From Amycolatopsis saalfeldensis (GTDB taxonomy: Bacteria > Actinomycetota > Actinomycetes > Mycobacteriales > Pseudonocardiaceae): a DNA stretch of 64,000 bases. Below, piece after piece: positions 7,870 to 17,797 of the stretch. The DNA lies in contig NZ_FOEF01000006.1 in assembly GCF_900110575.1 (NCBI RefSeq), positions 62,001-126,000 on the forward strand, in the 5' to 3' direction. Below the pieces are notes generated by a model, which was not told where the DNA came from, made no database searches, and worked only from the letters and a program-made list of their open reading frames with translations. Each line of letters starts with the position of its first letter. Position 1 is the stretch's first letter. The position numbers and the translations under genes are program-made.

Positions 7870-8411
7870 TCTCCGGCTCCGGTGGTGAGGACGGTGGGCA
7901 GCGGGCTGACGCAGGTGCGCAGGGTGGCCAGCGCGCGGGAGATCTGGCTGCGCACGGTCGAAGCGCCGCACCGCAGCACCTCGCCTATCTCGGCGTCGGA
8001 ATAGCCCTCGTAGTAACGGAGCACGACCGCCGCGCGCTGCTTGCGCGGCAGCGTCGCGAGCAGCGCGAGCATCTCGTCGCGCGCGTCGTAAGCGGCGCTG
8101 GGGTCGGCCTCGGGCGGGCTGAGCGCGTCGAGCACTTCGTGGCTGGACGGGACCACGCGCCGTACCGCGCGCCGTCGCCAGGACAGGTACTCGTTGGTGA
8201 CCATCCGGCGCACGTAGGTGGGCGGCGACTCGATCCTCGCCCAGTGCTGCTGGGCGCGCAGCAGCACGTCCTGGACGATGTCCTGCGCCAGGTACGGATC
8301 GTCGGTGAGGACGGTCGCGTAGCGCAGGAGCCCGTCGAGGCGGTCCTCGACGAACTCGTCGAAACTCGTGGTCACGTCCTTCGGACGCGCGAGGGGCCCG
8401 TTCTGCTGCAT
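7866..8411 (-). CDS. SigE-family RNA polymerase sigma factor
   Basis: A 181-residue ECF-type sigma factor. Region 2 is FDEFVEDRLDGLLRYATVLTDDPYLAQDIVQDVLLRA and YVRRMVTNEYLSWRRR. Region 4 is LLATLPRKQRAAVVLRYYEGYSDAEIGEVLRCGASTVRSQISRALATLR. This is the actinobacterial SigE-like group often followed by a membrane protein, as here. The ATG at 8411 has GGGGG about 6 nt upstream. An alternative GTG at 8375 (VTTSFDEF) is a typical start for the family but its AAGGA is too close. It diverges from the FAD monooxygenase gene. Confidence 0.87.
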   Translation of the reverse strand: MQQNGPLARPKDVTTSFDEFVEDRLDGLLRYATVLTDDPYLAQDIVQDVLLRAQQHWARIESPPTYVRRMVTNEYLSWRRRAVRRVVPSSHEVLDALSPPEADPSAAYDARDEMLALLATLPRKQRAAVVLRYYEGYSDAEIGEVLRCGASTVRSQISRALATLRTCVSPLPTVLTTGAGE

Positions 8412-8452
8412 CCGGCCCCCAATTCGGTCCTGACCAGCATAGACTGATGATC

Positions 8453-8485
8453 GTGAACGAGCTGCGAGGGCGAGCGCGGCGGTGA
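8453..8485 (+). CDS. 10-codon mini ORF coupled to the FAD monooxygenase start
   Basis: GTG at 8453 lies 7 nt after TAGACT (8440-8445), so it would be leaderless. It encodes [10 protein letters not shown] and stops at TGA 8483-8485, overlapping the GTG of the monooxygenase (8482) as GTGA. The monooxygenase has no good Shine-Dalgarno of its own, so ribosomes may be delivered by this ORF. Expression is inferred only from layout. Confidence 0.4.
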   Translation: MNELRGRARR

Positions 8486-9570
8486 AGGCCGCGGTGGTCG
8501 GCGGCGGGATCGGCGGGCTCACGGCCGCGATCGCGCTGCGGCTGGCGGGCCACGAGGTCACCGTCCTGGAGCGCGCGCCCGAGCTGAGGGAAATCGGCGC
8601 CGGGCTTTCGCTCGCGCCCAACGCGTTGCGGGCGCTGGACGCGCTCGGCGTGGGGGACCGGGTGCGGGCGCACGCCGCGGCGTCGGGGGTGACCGGCAAC
8701 TTGCGGACGTCGTCCGGCCGGTACCTGCGCCGGTTCCGGGCCGGGCGCGACGAGCCGCTGGCCGCGTTCCACCGCGGCGAGCTGCACCGGGTCCTGCTCG
8801 AAGAGCTGCCGGAAGACGTCGTCCGCCCCGGAACCGAGGTCCGCGACGCGTCCGAAGTGGACGCCGACCTGGTGGTGGCCGCGGACGGTGTCCACAGTGG
8901 TCTGCGGCGGCAGCTGTTCCCCGCGGCGCCCGGGCCGGTGTTCCGGTACACGGCCTGGCGCGGCGTCACCGAGCCCGGTTCGGTGTGGCCGGCCGAGGGC
9001 TGTTTCACGAACGGGCGCGGCGCGTACTTCATGGTCCACCCGCTGCCGGGGAAACGGGTCTGCTGGGCGCTCGGGGCCGCCGCGGACACCCCGGGCGTGC
9101 GGTACCCGGACGAGCAAGCCGAGGTGACCCGCCGCGTCGCCGGCTGGCACCGGCCGATCCCGGAGCTGCTCGCCGCGACGGTGCCGGAGACCGTGCTGCA
9201 CAACGACATCCTCGACCTGGAGCCGCTCGACGCGTTCGTCCTCGATCGGGTCGCGCTGCTCGGTGACGCGGCCCACGCCGTCGTCCCGGACCTCGGCCAG
9301 GGCGCGTGCCAGGCGATCGAGGACGCCGTCGTGCTCGCCGCCGCGCTGCGGACCGAGCCGGACGTGCCCGCCGCGCTGGCCGCGTACGACCGGGAGCGCC
9401 GCAAGCGCGCCGCGTACATCACGCGGACGGCGAGGAGCAAGGGCGTGGCGAACGTCTCCACCGCGTGGTGGATGCCGGTGCTGCTCGGCGCCCTCGTGCC
9501 GCTGATGCCGGCGTCGGTGATCCGGCGGCAGACGGAGCCGATCTGGGGCTGGTCGCCGCCGTCGCCGTGA
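8482..9570 (+). CDS. FAD-dependent monooxygenase (PHBH/salicylate hydroxylase-like)
   Basis: A 362-residue class A flavoprotein monooxygenase. It has the Rossmann GXGXXG motif in [20 protein letters not shown] (residues 5-24), the DG motif in [16 protein letters not shown] (about 131-146), and the GD motif in [19 protein letters not shown] (about 257-275). Such enzymes hydroxylate aromatic or polyketide-like substrates using NAD(P)H. The substrate cannot be read from sequence. The C-terminus ends in a hydrophobic stretch ([19 protein letters not shown]) that may touch the membrane. It is divergent from the SigE-family gene and might be a target of it. Confidence 0.83.
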   Translation: MKAAVVGGGIGGLTAAIALRLAGHEVTVLERAPELREIGAGLSLAPNALRALDALGVGDRVRAHAAASGVTGNLRTSSGRYLRRFRAGRDEPLAAFHRGELHRVLLEELPEDVVRPGTEVRDASEVDADLVVAADGVHSGLRRQLFPAAPGPVFRYTAWRGVTEPGSVWPAEGCFTNGRGAYFMVHPLPGKRVCWALGAAADTPGVRYPDEQAEVTRRVAGWHRPIPELLAATVPETVLHNDILDLEPLDAFVLDRVALLGDAAHAVVPDLGQGACQAIEDAVVLAAALRTEPDVPAALAAYDRERRKRAAYITRTARSKGVANVSTAWWMPVLLGALVPLMPASVIRRQTEPIWGWSPPSP

Positions 9571-9620
9571 CGTGCTCCTCCCGGCGAAACCGGTCGCCGG
9601 TGGACGCTAGGCTGAACAGC

Positions 9621-10394
9621 ATGTCTGTCGCGGTCAGGGTGATCCCGTGTCTCGACGTCGACGCGGGCCGGGTGGTGAAGGGGGTCAACTTCGCCGACCT
9701 GCGCGACGCGGGCGATCCGGTCGAGCTGGCGCGGCTCTACGACGCCGAGGGTGCCGACGAGCTGACGTTCCTCGACGTCACCGCGTCCTCGGGCAACCGC
9801 GAGACGACCTTCGACGTGGTCCGCCGCACGGCCGAGCAGGTGTTCATCCCGCTGACCGTCGGCGGCGGCGTGCGGTCGAACGACGACGTGAACCGGCTGC
9901 TGCGCACCGGCGCGGACAAGGTGAGCATCAACACCGCCGCGATCGCGCGCCCGGAGATGCTGCGCGAGGCCTCACGGCGGTTCGGGGCCCAGTGCATCGT
10001 GCTGTCGGTCGACGCGCGGCGTGTGCCCGAGGGCGGCGAGCCGACGCCGTCCGGCTTCGAGGTGACCACCCACGGCGGGCGCCGGGGCACCGGCATCGAC
10101 GCGGTGGAGTGGGCCGCGCGCGGCGAGGAGCTGGGCGTCGGCGAGATCCTGCTCAACTCGATGGACGCGGACGGCACCAAGTCCGGTTTCGACCTCGGCC
10201 TGATCGAGATGGTGCGCGCGGCCGTGCGGGTGCCGGTGATCGCGAGCGGCGGGGCGGGCGCGGTCGAGCACTTCCTGCCCGCCGTGCGGGCCGGCGCCGA
10301 CGCGGTGCTGGCCGCCAGCGTGTTCCACTTCGGACAGTTGAAGATCGGCGAGGTCAAGGCCGCGCTGCGCACCGGCGGGGTGGTCGTCCGATGA
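9621..10394 (+). CDS. hisF: Imidazole glycerol phosphate synthase cyclase subunit HisF
   Basis: A 257-residue barrel with catalytic Asp in [15 protein letters not shown] and the second Asp in [13 protein letters not shown], plus LTVGGGVRS and [11 protein letters not shown] phosphate-binding loops. It condenses PRFAR with ammonia delivered from HisH to give IGP and AICAR. The ATG at 9621 lies 7 nt after TAGGCT (9608-9613), so it is probably leaderless and independent of hisH-priA. Its stop overlaps the hisI start as ATGA. Confidence 0.95.
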   Translation: MSVAVRVIPCLDVDAGRVVKGVNFADLRDAGDPVELARLYDAEGADELTFLDVTASSGNRETTFDVVRRTAEQVFIPLTVGGGVRSNDDVNRLLRTGADKVSINTAAIARPEMLREASRRFGAQCIVLSVDARRVPEGGEPTPSGFEVTTHGGRRGTGIDAVEWAARGEELGVGEILLNSMDADGTKSGFDLGLIEMVRAAVRVPVIASGGAGAVEHFLPAVRAGADAVLAASVFHFGQLKIGEVKAALRTGGVVVR

Positions 10395-10756
10395 GCCTGG
10401 AAGAGGCCGTTTCCGCGCGGCTCAAGCGAAACGCGGACGGGCTGATCGCCGCCGTCGTCGTCGAGCACTCCACTTCGGAGGTGCTGATGATGGCCTGGAT
10501 GAACGACGAGGCGCTGGCGGCCACGCTCGCCACGCGGCGCGGCACGTACTACTCGCGCAGCCGCCAGGAGCTGTGGGTGAAGGGCGAGACCTCGGGGCAC
10601 GTCCAGCACGTCCGCGAGGTGCGGATCGACTGCGACGGCGACACCGTGCTGCTGCGCGTGGACCAGACCGGACCGGCCTGCCACACCGGCAGCCACAGCT
10701 GTTTCGACACCGAAGAGCGCCTGCTCCTCGCCGAAGAGAGTGAGAACGCCCTGTGA
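10391..10756 (+). CDS. hisI: Phosphoribosyl-AMP cyclohydrolase HisI
   Basis: A 121-residue enzyme with the metal-binding features [26 protein letters not shown] (about residues 77-102) and [15 protein letters not shown] near the N-terminus. It opens the purine ring of phosphoribosyl-AMP in histidine synthesis. It is the HisI domain alone; HisE is not fused and not in this window. It overlaps hisF by 4 bp and the next gene by 4 bp (GTGA), so the three are translationally coupled. Confidence 0.95.
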   Translation: MSLEEAVSARLKRNADGLIAAVVVEHSTSEVLMMAWMNDEALAATLATRRGTYYSRSRQELWVKGETSGHVQHVREVRIDCDGDTVLLRVDQTGPACHTGSHSCFDTEERLLLAEESENAL

Positions 10757-11115
10757 CCGTCGTCGCGAACATCCTGGTGGGCCTCGTCGCCCTGATTCAC
10801 GTGTACATCGTGATCCTGGAGATGTTCCTCTGGACCAGCCCGCGGGCCCGCGCGGCGTTCGGCACCACCGAAGCGTTCGCGCGGGAGAGCAAGACGCTGG
10901 CCGCGAATCAGGGGCTGTACAACGGTTTCCTGGCCGCCGCGCTGGTGTGGGGCCTGATCGCCACCGACCCGTCCGGCTTCCAGCTGAAGCTCTACGGCCT
11001 CGCCTGCGTGATCGTGGCCGGCCTCTACGGCGCGGCGACCGCGTCGAAGCGGATCCTGCTGGTGCAGGTCCTGCCGGCCGCGCTGGCGCTGGTGTTCCTG
11101 CTGCTGGCCCGCTGA
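10753..11115 (+). CDS. DUF1304-family membrane protein
   Basis: A 120-residue integral membrane protein with about four hydrophobic segments: [56 protein letters not shown] and [18 protein letters not shown]. The [12 protein letters not shown] and [12 protein letters not shown] phrases are hallmarks of DUF1304 (YqjF-like) proteins of unknown function. It starts at a GTG inside the hisI stop region (GTGA) and so is part of the hisF-hisI operon. No link to histidine synthesis is known to me. Confidence 0.82.
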   Translation: MTVVANILVGLVALIHVYIVILEMFLWTSPRARAAFGTTEAFARESKTLAANQGLYNGFLAAALVWGLIATDPSGFQLKLYGLACVIVAGLYGAATASKRILLVQVLPAALALVFLLLAR

Positions 11116-11124
11116 CGCCCCCGG

Positions 11125-11739
11125 TCAGTCGATCTCGCCGGTCAGGTACCGCTGCAGGTTCGGCGCGATCGCCGCGACCAGGGTCTCGACCTCGGCCGAG
11201 GCCATCGGCTCGAACCGGACGATGTAGCGGACCATGCCGACGCCCACCACCTGCGAGGCGCACAGCGTGACCCGCAGCTGGGCCCGGTCGGAGCCGAGTC
11301 CGCGGATCAGCTCGGTGAAGAACTTGCCGAAGAAGTCGTGCAGCACGGCGGCGGCCTCCTCGCGGTCGGCGACGCTGCGGATGAGGGCCCGGAAGACCGT
11401 GCCGCCGGCGCCGTCCCAGCGGGTGACGAAGGTGCGGACGATGCGCTCGCCGAACTGCTCGTCCGGGCCGTCGCGCAGGGCTTCGACCAGTTCCAGCGGG
11501 CTGAACGGCAGCTGGAGCACGGCCTGGGCGAACAGGCCCTCCTTGCCGCCGAACCAGTGGTTGACCATGGCCGCGTCCACGCCGGCGCGCGCGGCGATGG
11601 TGCGGACGGTCGCCCGCTCGTAGCCGTTCTCGGCGAACACCGCGCGCGCGGCGTCGAGCAGGGCGGTGCGGGTGTCCTGCCCGGCCGGCCGCCGGCCGCG
11701 GCGGCGGGCGGTAGTGTCCTCTGTGCTCACCGGGTCCAT
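11125..11739 (-). CDS. TetR-family transcriptional regulator
   Basis: A 204-residue regulator. The N-terminal helix-turn-helix is [52 protein letters not shown] (about residues 23-74). The C-terminal domain ([41 protein letters not shown]) resembles a common actinobacterial TetR ligand domain. The ATG at 11739 has GGAGAGG upstream. A strong inverted repeat lies 19 bp upstream of the start (11758-11783), so self-repression is likely. The operator also sits only 44 bp before trpE, and effects on trpE cannot be excluded. It converges tightly on the DUF1304 gene. Confidence 0.9.
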   Translation of the reverse strand: MDPVSTEDTTARRRGRRPAGQDTRTALLDAARAVFAENGYERATVRTIAARAGVDAAMVNHWFGGKEGLFAQAVLQLPFSPLELVEALRDGPDEQFGERIVRTFVTRWDGAGGTVFRALIRSVADREEAAAVLHDFFGKFFTELIRGLGSDRAQLRVTLCASQVVGVGMVRYIVRFEPMASAEVETLVAAIAPNLQRYLTGEID

Positions 11740-11757
11740 CTTGCCCTCTCCGAGCGG

Positions 11758-11783
11758 CTGAATTCAACAGTCACTGAATTCAG
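11758..11783. promoter_or_regulatory. Inverted-repeat operator of the TetR regulator
   Basis: CTGAATTCA (11758-11766) and TGAATTCAG (11775-11783) form a perfect inverted repeat separated by 8 bp. It lies directly upstream of the tetR gene, and the arms stand out as AT-rich in GC-rich surroundings. This is typical of an autoregulatory TetR operator. It also lies just upstream of trpE. Confidence 0.75.
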
Positions 11784-11826
11784 GGCCCGCCCACGGCGCG
11801 TTCCGGCCGAGCGGCACAATGAGCCC

Positions 11827-13389
11827 ATGGTCAGCTCAGCAGCAGGCAGCCCGGCCGGGCCGGGCCCGGTCAGTCCCACTCGCGCGGAGTTCCGCGGCCT
11901 GGCCGAAAGCCGCCGCGTGATCCCCGTGGTGCGCAAGGTGCTCGCCGACGGCGAGACCCCGCTCGGCGTCTACCGCAAGCTCGCCGCCGACCGGCCGGGC
12001 ACGTTCCTGTTCGAGTCGGCGGAGAACGGCGCCTCCTGGTCGCGCTGGTCGTTCGTGGGCGTGGACAGCCCGGCCGCGCTGACCGTGCGCGACGGCAAGG
12101 CCGTCTGGACCGGCACGCCGCCGGTCGGGCTGCCGGTCGAGGGCGACCCGCTGCAGGTCCTGCGCGCCACCGTCGAAGCACTGCACACCGAGCCGCTGCC
12201 CGGGCTGCCGCCGCTGACCGGCGGCATGGTCGGCTACATCGGCTACGACGCCGTGCGCTGGCTCGAGAAGCTGCCCGAGCTGGCCGAGCGCGACCTCGAC
12301 ATCCCCGAGCTGACCATGCTGCTGGCCACCGACCTGGCGGCGTTCGACCACCACGAGGGCACCGTCACGCTGATCGCGAACGCGGTCAACTGGGACGACT
12401 CGCCCGAGCGCGTGGACGCGGCCTACGACAGCGCGCTGGAACGGCTTTCGGCCATGACCGAGCAGCTGCGCGTGCCCGCGCCGCCGACCGTCGCGACGTT
12501 CGACCGGCCCGCGCCGGAGTTCACCCGCCGCCGCGCCAAGGAGGACTTCCACGCCGCGGTCGACAAGGCGGTGGAGGCGATCAAGGCCGGCGAAGCGTTC
12601 CAGGTGGTGCCCTCGCAACGGTTCGAGATCGAGACCGGCGCCGACGCGCTCGACGTCTACCGCGTGCTGCGCACCTCCAACCCGAGCCCGTACATGTACC
12701 TGCTGCGCCTGGAGGGCTTCGACATCGTCGGGTCCAGCCCGGAGTCGCTGGTCACGGTGCGGGACGGGCGGGCGACCACGCACCCCATCGCGGGCACCCG
12801 CTGGCGCGGCGCCGACCCGGAGGAGGACGCGCAGCTGGCCAAGGACCTGCTGGCCGACGACAAGGAGCGCGCCGAGCACCTGATGCTCGTCGACCTCGGG
12901 CGCAACGACCTGGGCAAGGTCTGCCGCCCGGGCACCGTGCGCGTGGTCGACTTCTTCCAGATCGAGCGCTACAGCCACGTGATGCACATCGTGTCCACCG
13001 TGACCGGCGAACTGGCCGAGGGCCAGACGGCGTTCGACGCGGTCACCGCCTGTTTCCCGGCCGGGACGCTGTCAGGGGCGCCGAAGGTGCGCGCCATGCA
13101 GCTGATCGAGGAGCTGGAGCCGGTGCGCCGCGCCCTGTACGGCGGTGTGGTCGGCTATCTGGACTTCGCCGGCGACGCCGACACGGCCATCGCCATCCGC
13201 ACCGCGCTGATGCGTGACGGCGTCGCGTACGTGCAGGCGGGCGGCGGTGTGGTGGCCGATTCGGTGGCCGACTACGAGGACACCGAATCGCTGAACAAGG
13301 CGCGCACGGTGCTCTCGGCGGTGGCCGCGGCGCAGACCATGGTGCCCGCGGACCGGCTCGACCCGGCCGAGGACTCCGCCGGTGTCTGA
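11827..13389 (+). CDS. trpE: Anthranilate synthase component I TrpE
   Basis: A 520-residue chorismate-binding enzyme of normal length. The C-terminal domain shows [95 protein letters not shown] and [10 protein letters not shown], all family signatures. It makes anthranilate from chorismate with ammonia from TrpG, which is not in this window. ATG at 11827 lies 6 nt after CACAAT, a possible weak -10, so no leader peptide rich in Trp codons fits upstream. The next gene overlaps its end by 8 bp. A TetR operator lies 44 bp upstream. Confidence 0.95.
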   Translation: MVSSAAGSPAGPGPVSPTRAEFRGLAESRRVIPVVRKVLADGETPLGVYRKLAADRPGTFLFESAENGASWSRWSFVGVDSPAALTVRDGKAVWTGTPPVGLPVEGDPLQVLRATVEALHTEPLPGLPPLTGGMVGYIGYDAVRWLEKLPELAERDLDIPELTMLLATDLAAFDHHEGTVTLIANAVNWDDSPERVDAAYDSALERLSAMTEQLRVPAPPTVATFDRPAPEFTRRRAKEDFHAAVDKAVEAIKAGEAFQVVPSQRFEIETGADALDVYRVLRTSNPSPYMYLLRLEGFDIVGSSPESLVTVRDGRATTHPIAGTRWRGADPEEDAQLAKDLLADDKERAEHLMLVDLGRNDLGKVCRPGTVRVVDFFQIERYSHVMHIVSTVTGELAEGQTAFDAVTACFPAGTLSGAPKVRAMQLIEELEPVRRALYGGVVGYLDFAGDADTAIAIRTALMRDGVAYVQAGGGVVADSVADYEDTESLNKARTVLSAVAAAQTMVPADRLDPAEDSAGV

Positions 13390-13960
13390 GCCGTCGCCGG
13401 AACCCGTTGCCCAGCCTGGCGAACGACCGTCACGGCGTCCACTGTGGATGATCATCGTGGCGCTGCTGCTCGGCGCGCTGGCGCTGTGGGGCGCCTCGCG
13501 GCTGGCCTGGTTCGCCGAATTCCGCGACGAGGGCGTGCGCGGCACCGTGCTGTACACCGAAAGCGGCGAACAGCGGGCCACGGCGCTGGTGCCGCTCGCG
13601 CTGCTGGCGCTGGCCGGCGTCGCGGGCGTGATCGCGACCGGGGGCTGGGCGCGGCGCGTGCTCGGCGTGGTGCTGGCGCTGGCGGGCGTCGCCGGGGTCT
13701 GGAGCGGGGTGGCCGGGGTGCGGTTCGGCGGGTACGCCGCCGGACTGCCCGTCACCGAGATGCTCGCGGGCCGAGGGATCGCGGTGCTCGGCGGAATTCT
13801 CGTGGCGTTCGGCGGGTTGGCAGCGATCAAGGGCGCGGGGACCGCGCGGCGGCTCGGCGCCCGGTACGCCGCACCGGGCGCGAAGAAGGCCCGGCGCGAT
13901 CCGGACATCGAGTTGTGGGACGCGCTTTCCGAGGGCGAGGACCCCACCGCGGGCCGCTGA
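13382..13960 (+). CDS. Trp-region conserved membrane protein
   Basis: A 192-residue protein with four hydrophobic helices: [59 protein letters not shown] and [20 protein letters not shown], and a charged cytoplasmic tail ([18 protein letters not shown]). This is the actinobacterial membrane family found between trpE and trpC (TIGR02234/Trp_oprn_chp type). Its role is unknown; a link to tryptophan synthesis is by position only. It begins at a GTG overlapping the trpE stop by 8 bp. Confidence 0.85.
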   Translation: MSEPSPEPVAQPGERPSRRPLWMIIVALLLGALALWGASRLAWFAEFRDEGVRGTVLYTESGEQRATALVPLALLALAGVAGVIATGGWARRVLGVVLALAGVAGVWSGVAGVRFGGYAAGLPVTEMLAGRGIAVLGGILVAFGGLAAIKGAGTARRLGARYAAPGAKKARRDPDIELWDALSEGEDPTAGR

Positions 13961-14061
13961 TCGCCCGGCGGGGAAGGGAATCACCGGCCGCGGCGCCACC
14001 CGGGACGGGCCGGTCTTCGAGCGGGGGTTAGCATCGTTTCGGCGGGAAGGGGAAGGTTTTT

Positions 14062-14127
14062 GTGAGCGACCTAGCGAAGGAATCGGTGGGCTCGACGGCC
14101 CCGGCACCGGGTGGGGGCACCCGGTGA
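14062..14127 (+). CDS. 21-codon ORF overlapping the trpC start
   Basis: GTG at 14062 follows a strong purine-rich ribosome site (GGGAAGGGGAAGG) and encodes [11 protein letters not shown]... ending PGGGTR. Its TGA overlaps the trpC GTG (14124) as GTGA. trpC lacks its own good ribosome site, so translation is probably coupled through this ORF. A TTAGCAT -10-like box lies about 35 nt upstream. It has no Trp codons, so classical Trp attenuation is unlikely. Actinobacterial trp regions often carry a small HGxxPAAW-type gene here; this ORF does not resemble it. Confidence 0.5.
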   Translation: MSDLAKESVGSTAPAPGGGTR

Positions 14128-14933
14128 GCGTGCTCGAGGACATCGTCGCCGGTGTGCGGGAAGACCTCGCCGTGCGCGAGGCGGCGCTGCCGTTCGACGA
14201 GCTGAAGGCGCGCGCGGCCAAGGCCCCGCAGCCCCGTGACGTGATGGCCGCGCTGCGCGAGTCCGGCATCGGCGTGATCGCCGAGGTGAAGCGGCGCAGC
14301 CCGTCGAAGGGCGAGCTGGCCGACATCCCCGACCCCGCCGCGCTGGCCAAGGACTACGAGGACGCCGGTGCGCGCGTGATCAGCGTGCTCACCGAGCAGC
14401 GCCGCTTCGGCGGCTCGCTGGCCGACCTCGACGCCGTGCGCGCCGCGGTGGACATCCCGGTGCTGCGCAAGGACTTCGTGGTCAGCCCGTACCAGGTGCA
14501 CGAGGCCCGGCTGCACGGCGCGGACATGGTGCTGCTGATCGTCGCGGCGCTGGAGCAGAACGCGCTGGCGGCGCTGCTCGACCGCGTCGAATCGCTCGGC
14601 ATGACCGCGCTGGTGGAGATCCACAACGCCGAAGAGGCCGACCGCGCGCTGGAGGTCGGCGCCAAGGTGATCGGCGTCAACGCGCGCAACCTGCACACGC
14701 TGGAAGTGGACCGGGACGTCTTCTCCCGCCTCGCCCCGGGGCTGCCGTTCGAGGTGTTCAAGGTCGCCGAGTCCGGCGTCCGCGGCCCGGGCGACCTGAT
14801 GTCGTACGCCGGCCACGGCGCCGACGCCGTGCTGGTGGGCGAGGGCTTGGTGGCCTCGGGCGACCCGAAGGGCGCCGTCGTGAAGCTGGTCACCGCCGGT
14901 TCGCACCCGGCCTGTCCGAGGCCTTCGCGGTGA
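14124..14933 (+). CDS. trpC: Indole-3-glycerol phosphate synthase TrpC
   Basis: A 269-residue barrel enzyme. It carries [19 protein letters not shown] (catalytic Lys and Ser-Pro-Ser-Lys motif), [49 protein letters not shown] and [10 protein letters not shown]. It closes CdRP to indole-3-glycerol phosphate. It starts at GTG 14124 inside the preceding mini ORF's stop and overlaps trpB by 4 bp (GTGA). No trpF gene is nearby, so the CdRP would come from PriA at 5435. Confidence 0.95.
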   Translation: MSVLEDIVAGVREDLAVREAALPFDELKARAAKAPQPRDVMAALRESGIGVIAEVKRRSPSKGELADIPDPAALAKDYEDAGARVISVLTEQRRFGGSLADLDAVRAAVDIPVLRKDFVVSPYQVHEARLHGADMVLLIVAALEQNALAALLDRVESLGMTALVEIHNAEEADRALEVGAKVIGVNARNLHTLEVDRDVFSRLAPGLPFEVFKVAESGVRGPGDLMSYAGHGADAVLVGEGLVASGDPKGAVVKLVTAGSHPACPRPSR

Positions 14934-16168
14934 CCGACGGGCAGCACGGCAAACACGACCCGGACGAGCGCGGCTACTACGGCCCGTACGGCGGGCGGTT
15001 CATGCCGGAGGCGCTGATCGGCGTGGTCGACGAGGTGGCGGCCGAGTACGACAAGGCGCGCCGCGACCCGGAGTTCGTCGCCGAGCTGAACCGGCTGCTG
15101 AAGGACTACGCGGGCCGCCCGTCGCTGCTGACCGAGGCCAAGCGCTTCGGCGAGCACGCGGGCGGGGCGCGGGTGTTCCTCAAGCGCGAGGACCTGAACC
15201 ACACCGGCTCGCACAAGATCAACAATGTGCTGGGCCAGGCGCTGCTCACCCAGCGCATGGGCAAGAAGCGGGTGATCGCGGAGACCGGCGCCGGCCAGCA
15301 CGGCGTCGCCACGGCCACCGCGTGCGCCCTGCTCGACCTGGAGTGCATCGTCTACATGGGCGAGGTCGACACCGAGCGGCAGGCGCTGAACGTGGCGCGG
15401 ATGAAGCTGCTCGGCGCCGAGGTCGTGCCGGTCAAGACCGGTTCGCGCACGCTCAAGGACGCGATCAACGAGGCGCTGCGCGACTGGGTGACCAACGCCG
15501 ACACCACGCACTACCTGTTCGGCACCGCCGCCGGGCCGTACCCGTTCCCGATGATGGTGCGCAACTTCCACCGGGTGATCGGCGAAGAGGCGCGCGAGCA
15601 GATCCTGGAGAAGGCCGGTCGGTTGCCCGACGTCGTCGCGGCGTGCGTCGGCGGCGGCTCGAACGCCATCGGCATCTTCTCCGGCTTCTACGACGACCCC
15701 GGGGTGCGGCTGGTCGGGCTCGAGCCCGGCGGCGAGGGCCTCGACGGCGACCGCCACGGCGCCACCCTGACCAAGGGCAGCCCGGGCAACCTGCACGGCG
15801 CGATGTCGTACCTGCTGCAGGACGAGGACGGCCAGACCGTCGAATCGCATTCGATCTCGGCCGGCCTGGACTACCCGGGTGTCGGCCCCGAGCACGCCTG
15901 GCTCAAGGATTCCGGCCGCGCCGAGTACCGGCCGGTCACCGACGCCGAGGCGATGGACGCGTTCCGGCTGCTCTCGCGCACCGAGGGCATCATCCCGGCG
16001 ATCGAGTCGGCGCACGCGCTCGCGGGCGCGCTGGTGCTGGGCCGTGAGCTGGGGCCGGACGGCCTGATCCTGGTCAACCTCTCCGGCCGTGGCGACAAGG
16101 ACATGGACACCGCGGCGAAGTGGTTCGACCTGGTCGACGCCCCCGAGGACTCCCAGGAGGGCAAGTGA
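14930..16168 (+). CDS. trpB: Tryptophan synthase beta subunit TrpB
   Basis: A 412-residue PLP enzyme of the TrpB1 type. It begins with [16 protein letters not shown], has the PLP lysine in [35 protein letters not shown], and the glycine-rich phosphate loop [10 protein letters not shown]. It joins indole with serine in complex with TrpA. It overlaps trpC by 4 bp and the trpA start by 4 bp, so the synthase subunits are translated together. Confidence 0.96.
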   Translation: MTDGQHGKHDPDERGYYGPYGGRFMPEALIGVVDEVAAEYDKARRDPEFVAELNRLLKDYAGRPSLLTEAKRFGEHAGGARVFLKREDLNHTGSHKINNVLGQALLTQRMGKKRVIAETGAGQHGVATATACALLDLECIVYMGEVDTERQALNVARMKLLGAEVVPVKTGSRTLKDAINEALRDWVTNADTTHYLFGTAAGPYPFPMMVRNFHRVIGEEAREQILEKAGRLPDVVAACVGGGSNAIGIFSGFYDDPGVRLVGLEPGGEGLDGDRHGATLTKGSPGNLHGAMSYLLQDEDGQTVESHSISAGLDYPGVGPEHAWLKDSGRAEYRPVTDAEAMDAFRLLSRTEGIIPAIESAHALAGALVLGRELGPDGLILVNLSGRGDKDMDTAAKWFDLVDAPEDSQEGK

Positions 16169-16956
16169 GCGGCCTCGACGAGGTGTTCGCGGCGACGCGG
16201 GCGGAGGGCCGGGCCGCGCTGGTCGGCTACCTGCCCGCCGGATTCCCCACGGTCGAGGGCTCGAAAGACCTGCTGGCCGCGACGGTGGACGGCGGCGCGG
16301 ACCTGGTCGAGGTCGGCGTCCCGTATTCCGACCCGGTGATGGACGGCCCGACCATCCAGGCCGCCGCCGAATCGGCGCTGGCCGGCGGCTTCCGGCTCAA
16401 GCAGCTGTTCGAGGTGGTCGAGTCGGTCTCGGCCCGCGGCGGCAAGGCCGTGGTGATGACCTACTGGAACCCGGTGCACCGCTACGGCGTGGACGCGTTC
16501 GCCCGCGACCTGGCCGCGGCCGGCGGCCTGGGCATGATCACCCCGGACCTCATCCCGGACGAGGCCGGCGAGTGGATGGCCGCCTCGCAGGCGCACGGGC
16601 TGGACCGGATCTTCCTGGTCGCGCCGTCCTCGTCGGAGGAGCGCATCGCGAAGACGGTCTCAGCGTCTTCGGGCTTCGTCTACGCCACGGCGGTCATGGG
16701 CGTCACGGGCGCCCGCGACGCGGTGGGCGTCCATGCGGAGGAACTGGTCCGCCGCACGCGCGCCCACACCTCCCTCCCGATCGGCGTCGGCCTCGGCGTC
16801 CGCTCCGGCGACCAGGCGGCCCAGGTGGGCTCCTTCGCCGACGCGGTGATCGTGGGCTCCGCGCTGGTGACGGCGGCGGCTTCCGGCCCGGACGGGGTTC
16901 GTTCGCTGGCTGGGGAGCTGGCGGAAGGCGTTCGCCGGGCGGTCACCCCGGCCTGA
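16165..16956 (+). CDS. trpA: Tryptophan synthase alpha subunit TrpA
   Basis: A 263-residue barrel with the catalytic Glu and Asp in [31 protein letters not shown] and [13 protein letters not shown] loops. It cleaves indole-3-glycerol phosphate to indole for TrpB. The GTG at 16165 was chosen over an in-frame start at 16120 because AGGAGGGCAA directly precedes it and the family N-terminus begins here. It is the last gene of the trp cluster. Confidence 0.95.
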   Translation: MSGLDEVFAATRAEGRAALVGYLPAGFPTVEGSKDLLAATVDGGADLVEVGVPYSDPVMDGPTIQAAAESALAGGFRLKQLFEVVESVSARGGKAVVMTYWNPVHRYGVDAFARDLAAAGGLGMITPDLIPDEAGEWMAASQAHGLDRIFLVAPSSSEERIAKTVSASSGFVYATAVMGVTGARDAVGVHAEELVRRTRAHTSLPIGVGLGVRSGDQAAQVGSFADAVIVGSALVTAAASGPDGVRSLAGELAEGVRRAVTPA

Positions 16957-17084
16957 TCGGCTCGCCGGAACTGTCGGTGGTCGTTCGTACACTCTCGGTG
17001 TGATGATCAACCGAGGGGGAAACGAGCGGGCATGGCAGACTGGGAATTCAGAGCGGCATCAAGCGCGGACGGTGGTGAACCGAG

Positions 17085-17651
17085 ATGGCGGCTCCTGCTG
17101 AGCCCGAGTTCAGGGTGGCGAGCCGGCTGGACGGCTGGACCGTCGACCAGGTGCTCGCGCTGCCTGAGGAGCACACCTCCGGCAACCGGGTCGAACTGGT
17201 CGACGGGGTGCTCAACGTGAGCCCGGCCCCGACGTCGGCCCATCAGCGACTGCTGCAAAGGCTCCAGCTCGCTTTCGCGCCACGGCTCCCGGAGGGCACC
17301 GAGCTGCTGCCGGGTGTCAACGTCCGGTTCGGCGAGAAACGGCTGCTGATCCCCGATTTCGTCGTGCTGACCTGCCCCGCGGTCGACACAACCTGGTACT
17401 CGGCGACCGACCTGCTGCTGGTCGCGGAGATCGAGTCGCCGTCGACGAGGGTGCAGGATCGGATTCTGAAGAAGGCGCTGTATGCCGAGGCGCTGATCCC
17501 GTACTACCTGCTTGTCGACCCGGCTCAGGAGCCGGTGGCCGCCACCGTGTTCGGGCTGGACGGTGGGGAGTACGTGCCGATCGGGAAGAGCGAGGGCGGA
17601 GTGCTGGAGCTGGCGGAGCCGTTCGCGGCGCGGGTGGATCTTCGCGGCTGA
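17085..17651 (+). CDS. Uma2-family (DUF820) putative endonuclease
   Basis: A 188-residue protein of the PD-(D/E)XK-like Uma2 family. It shows GNRVELVDGVLNVSPAPTSAHQRLL, LIPDFVVL (the Asp of the core), VAEIESPSTRVQDRILKKALYAEALIPYYLLVD (Glu-X-X-Ser and the helix with Lys). These genes occur in many copies in actinobacteria and cyanobacteria; their target is unknown. It stands alone. A 62-codon ORF starting ATG 17032 in another frame overlaps its start and might be an upstream ORF, but it has no recognisable content. Confidence 0.85.
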   Translation: MAAPAEPEFRVASRLDGWTVDQVLALPEEHTSGNRVELVDGVLNVSPAPTSAHQRLLQRLQLAFAPRLPEGTELLPGVNVRFGEKRLLIPDFVVLTCPAVDTTWYSATDLLLVAEIESPSTRVQDRILKKALYAEALIPYYLLVDPAQEPVAATVFGLDGGEYVPIGKSEGGVLELAEPFAARVDLRG

Positions 17652-17797
17652 GGGGCGGCGGTTCGCGCTGGAGCGGCGTTCCCCCGCGGCTGATTTTGGT
17701 GCGGGTGCAGGGTTCCCGCTGCTGCGATCGTGGGGGGTTCGCAGCGGCGGCTGGCGTTTGTACGAATCGTGTACGCCGGACGCGCACAGTCGCGGGC

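Noticed and set aside
11784..11826. A Trp-codon leader peptide upstream of trpE
   Set aside because: The space is only 43 bp, has no ORF with Trp codons, and trpE itself may be leaderless.
17032..17220. A 62-codon frame overlapping the Uma2 gene start
   Set aside because: After the first 15 codons it is an out-of-frame reading of the Uma2 gene; at best an upstream ORF.
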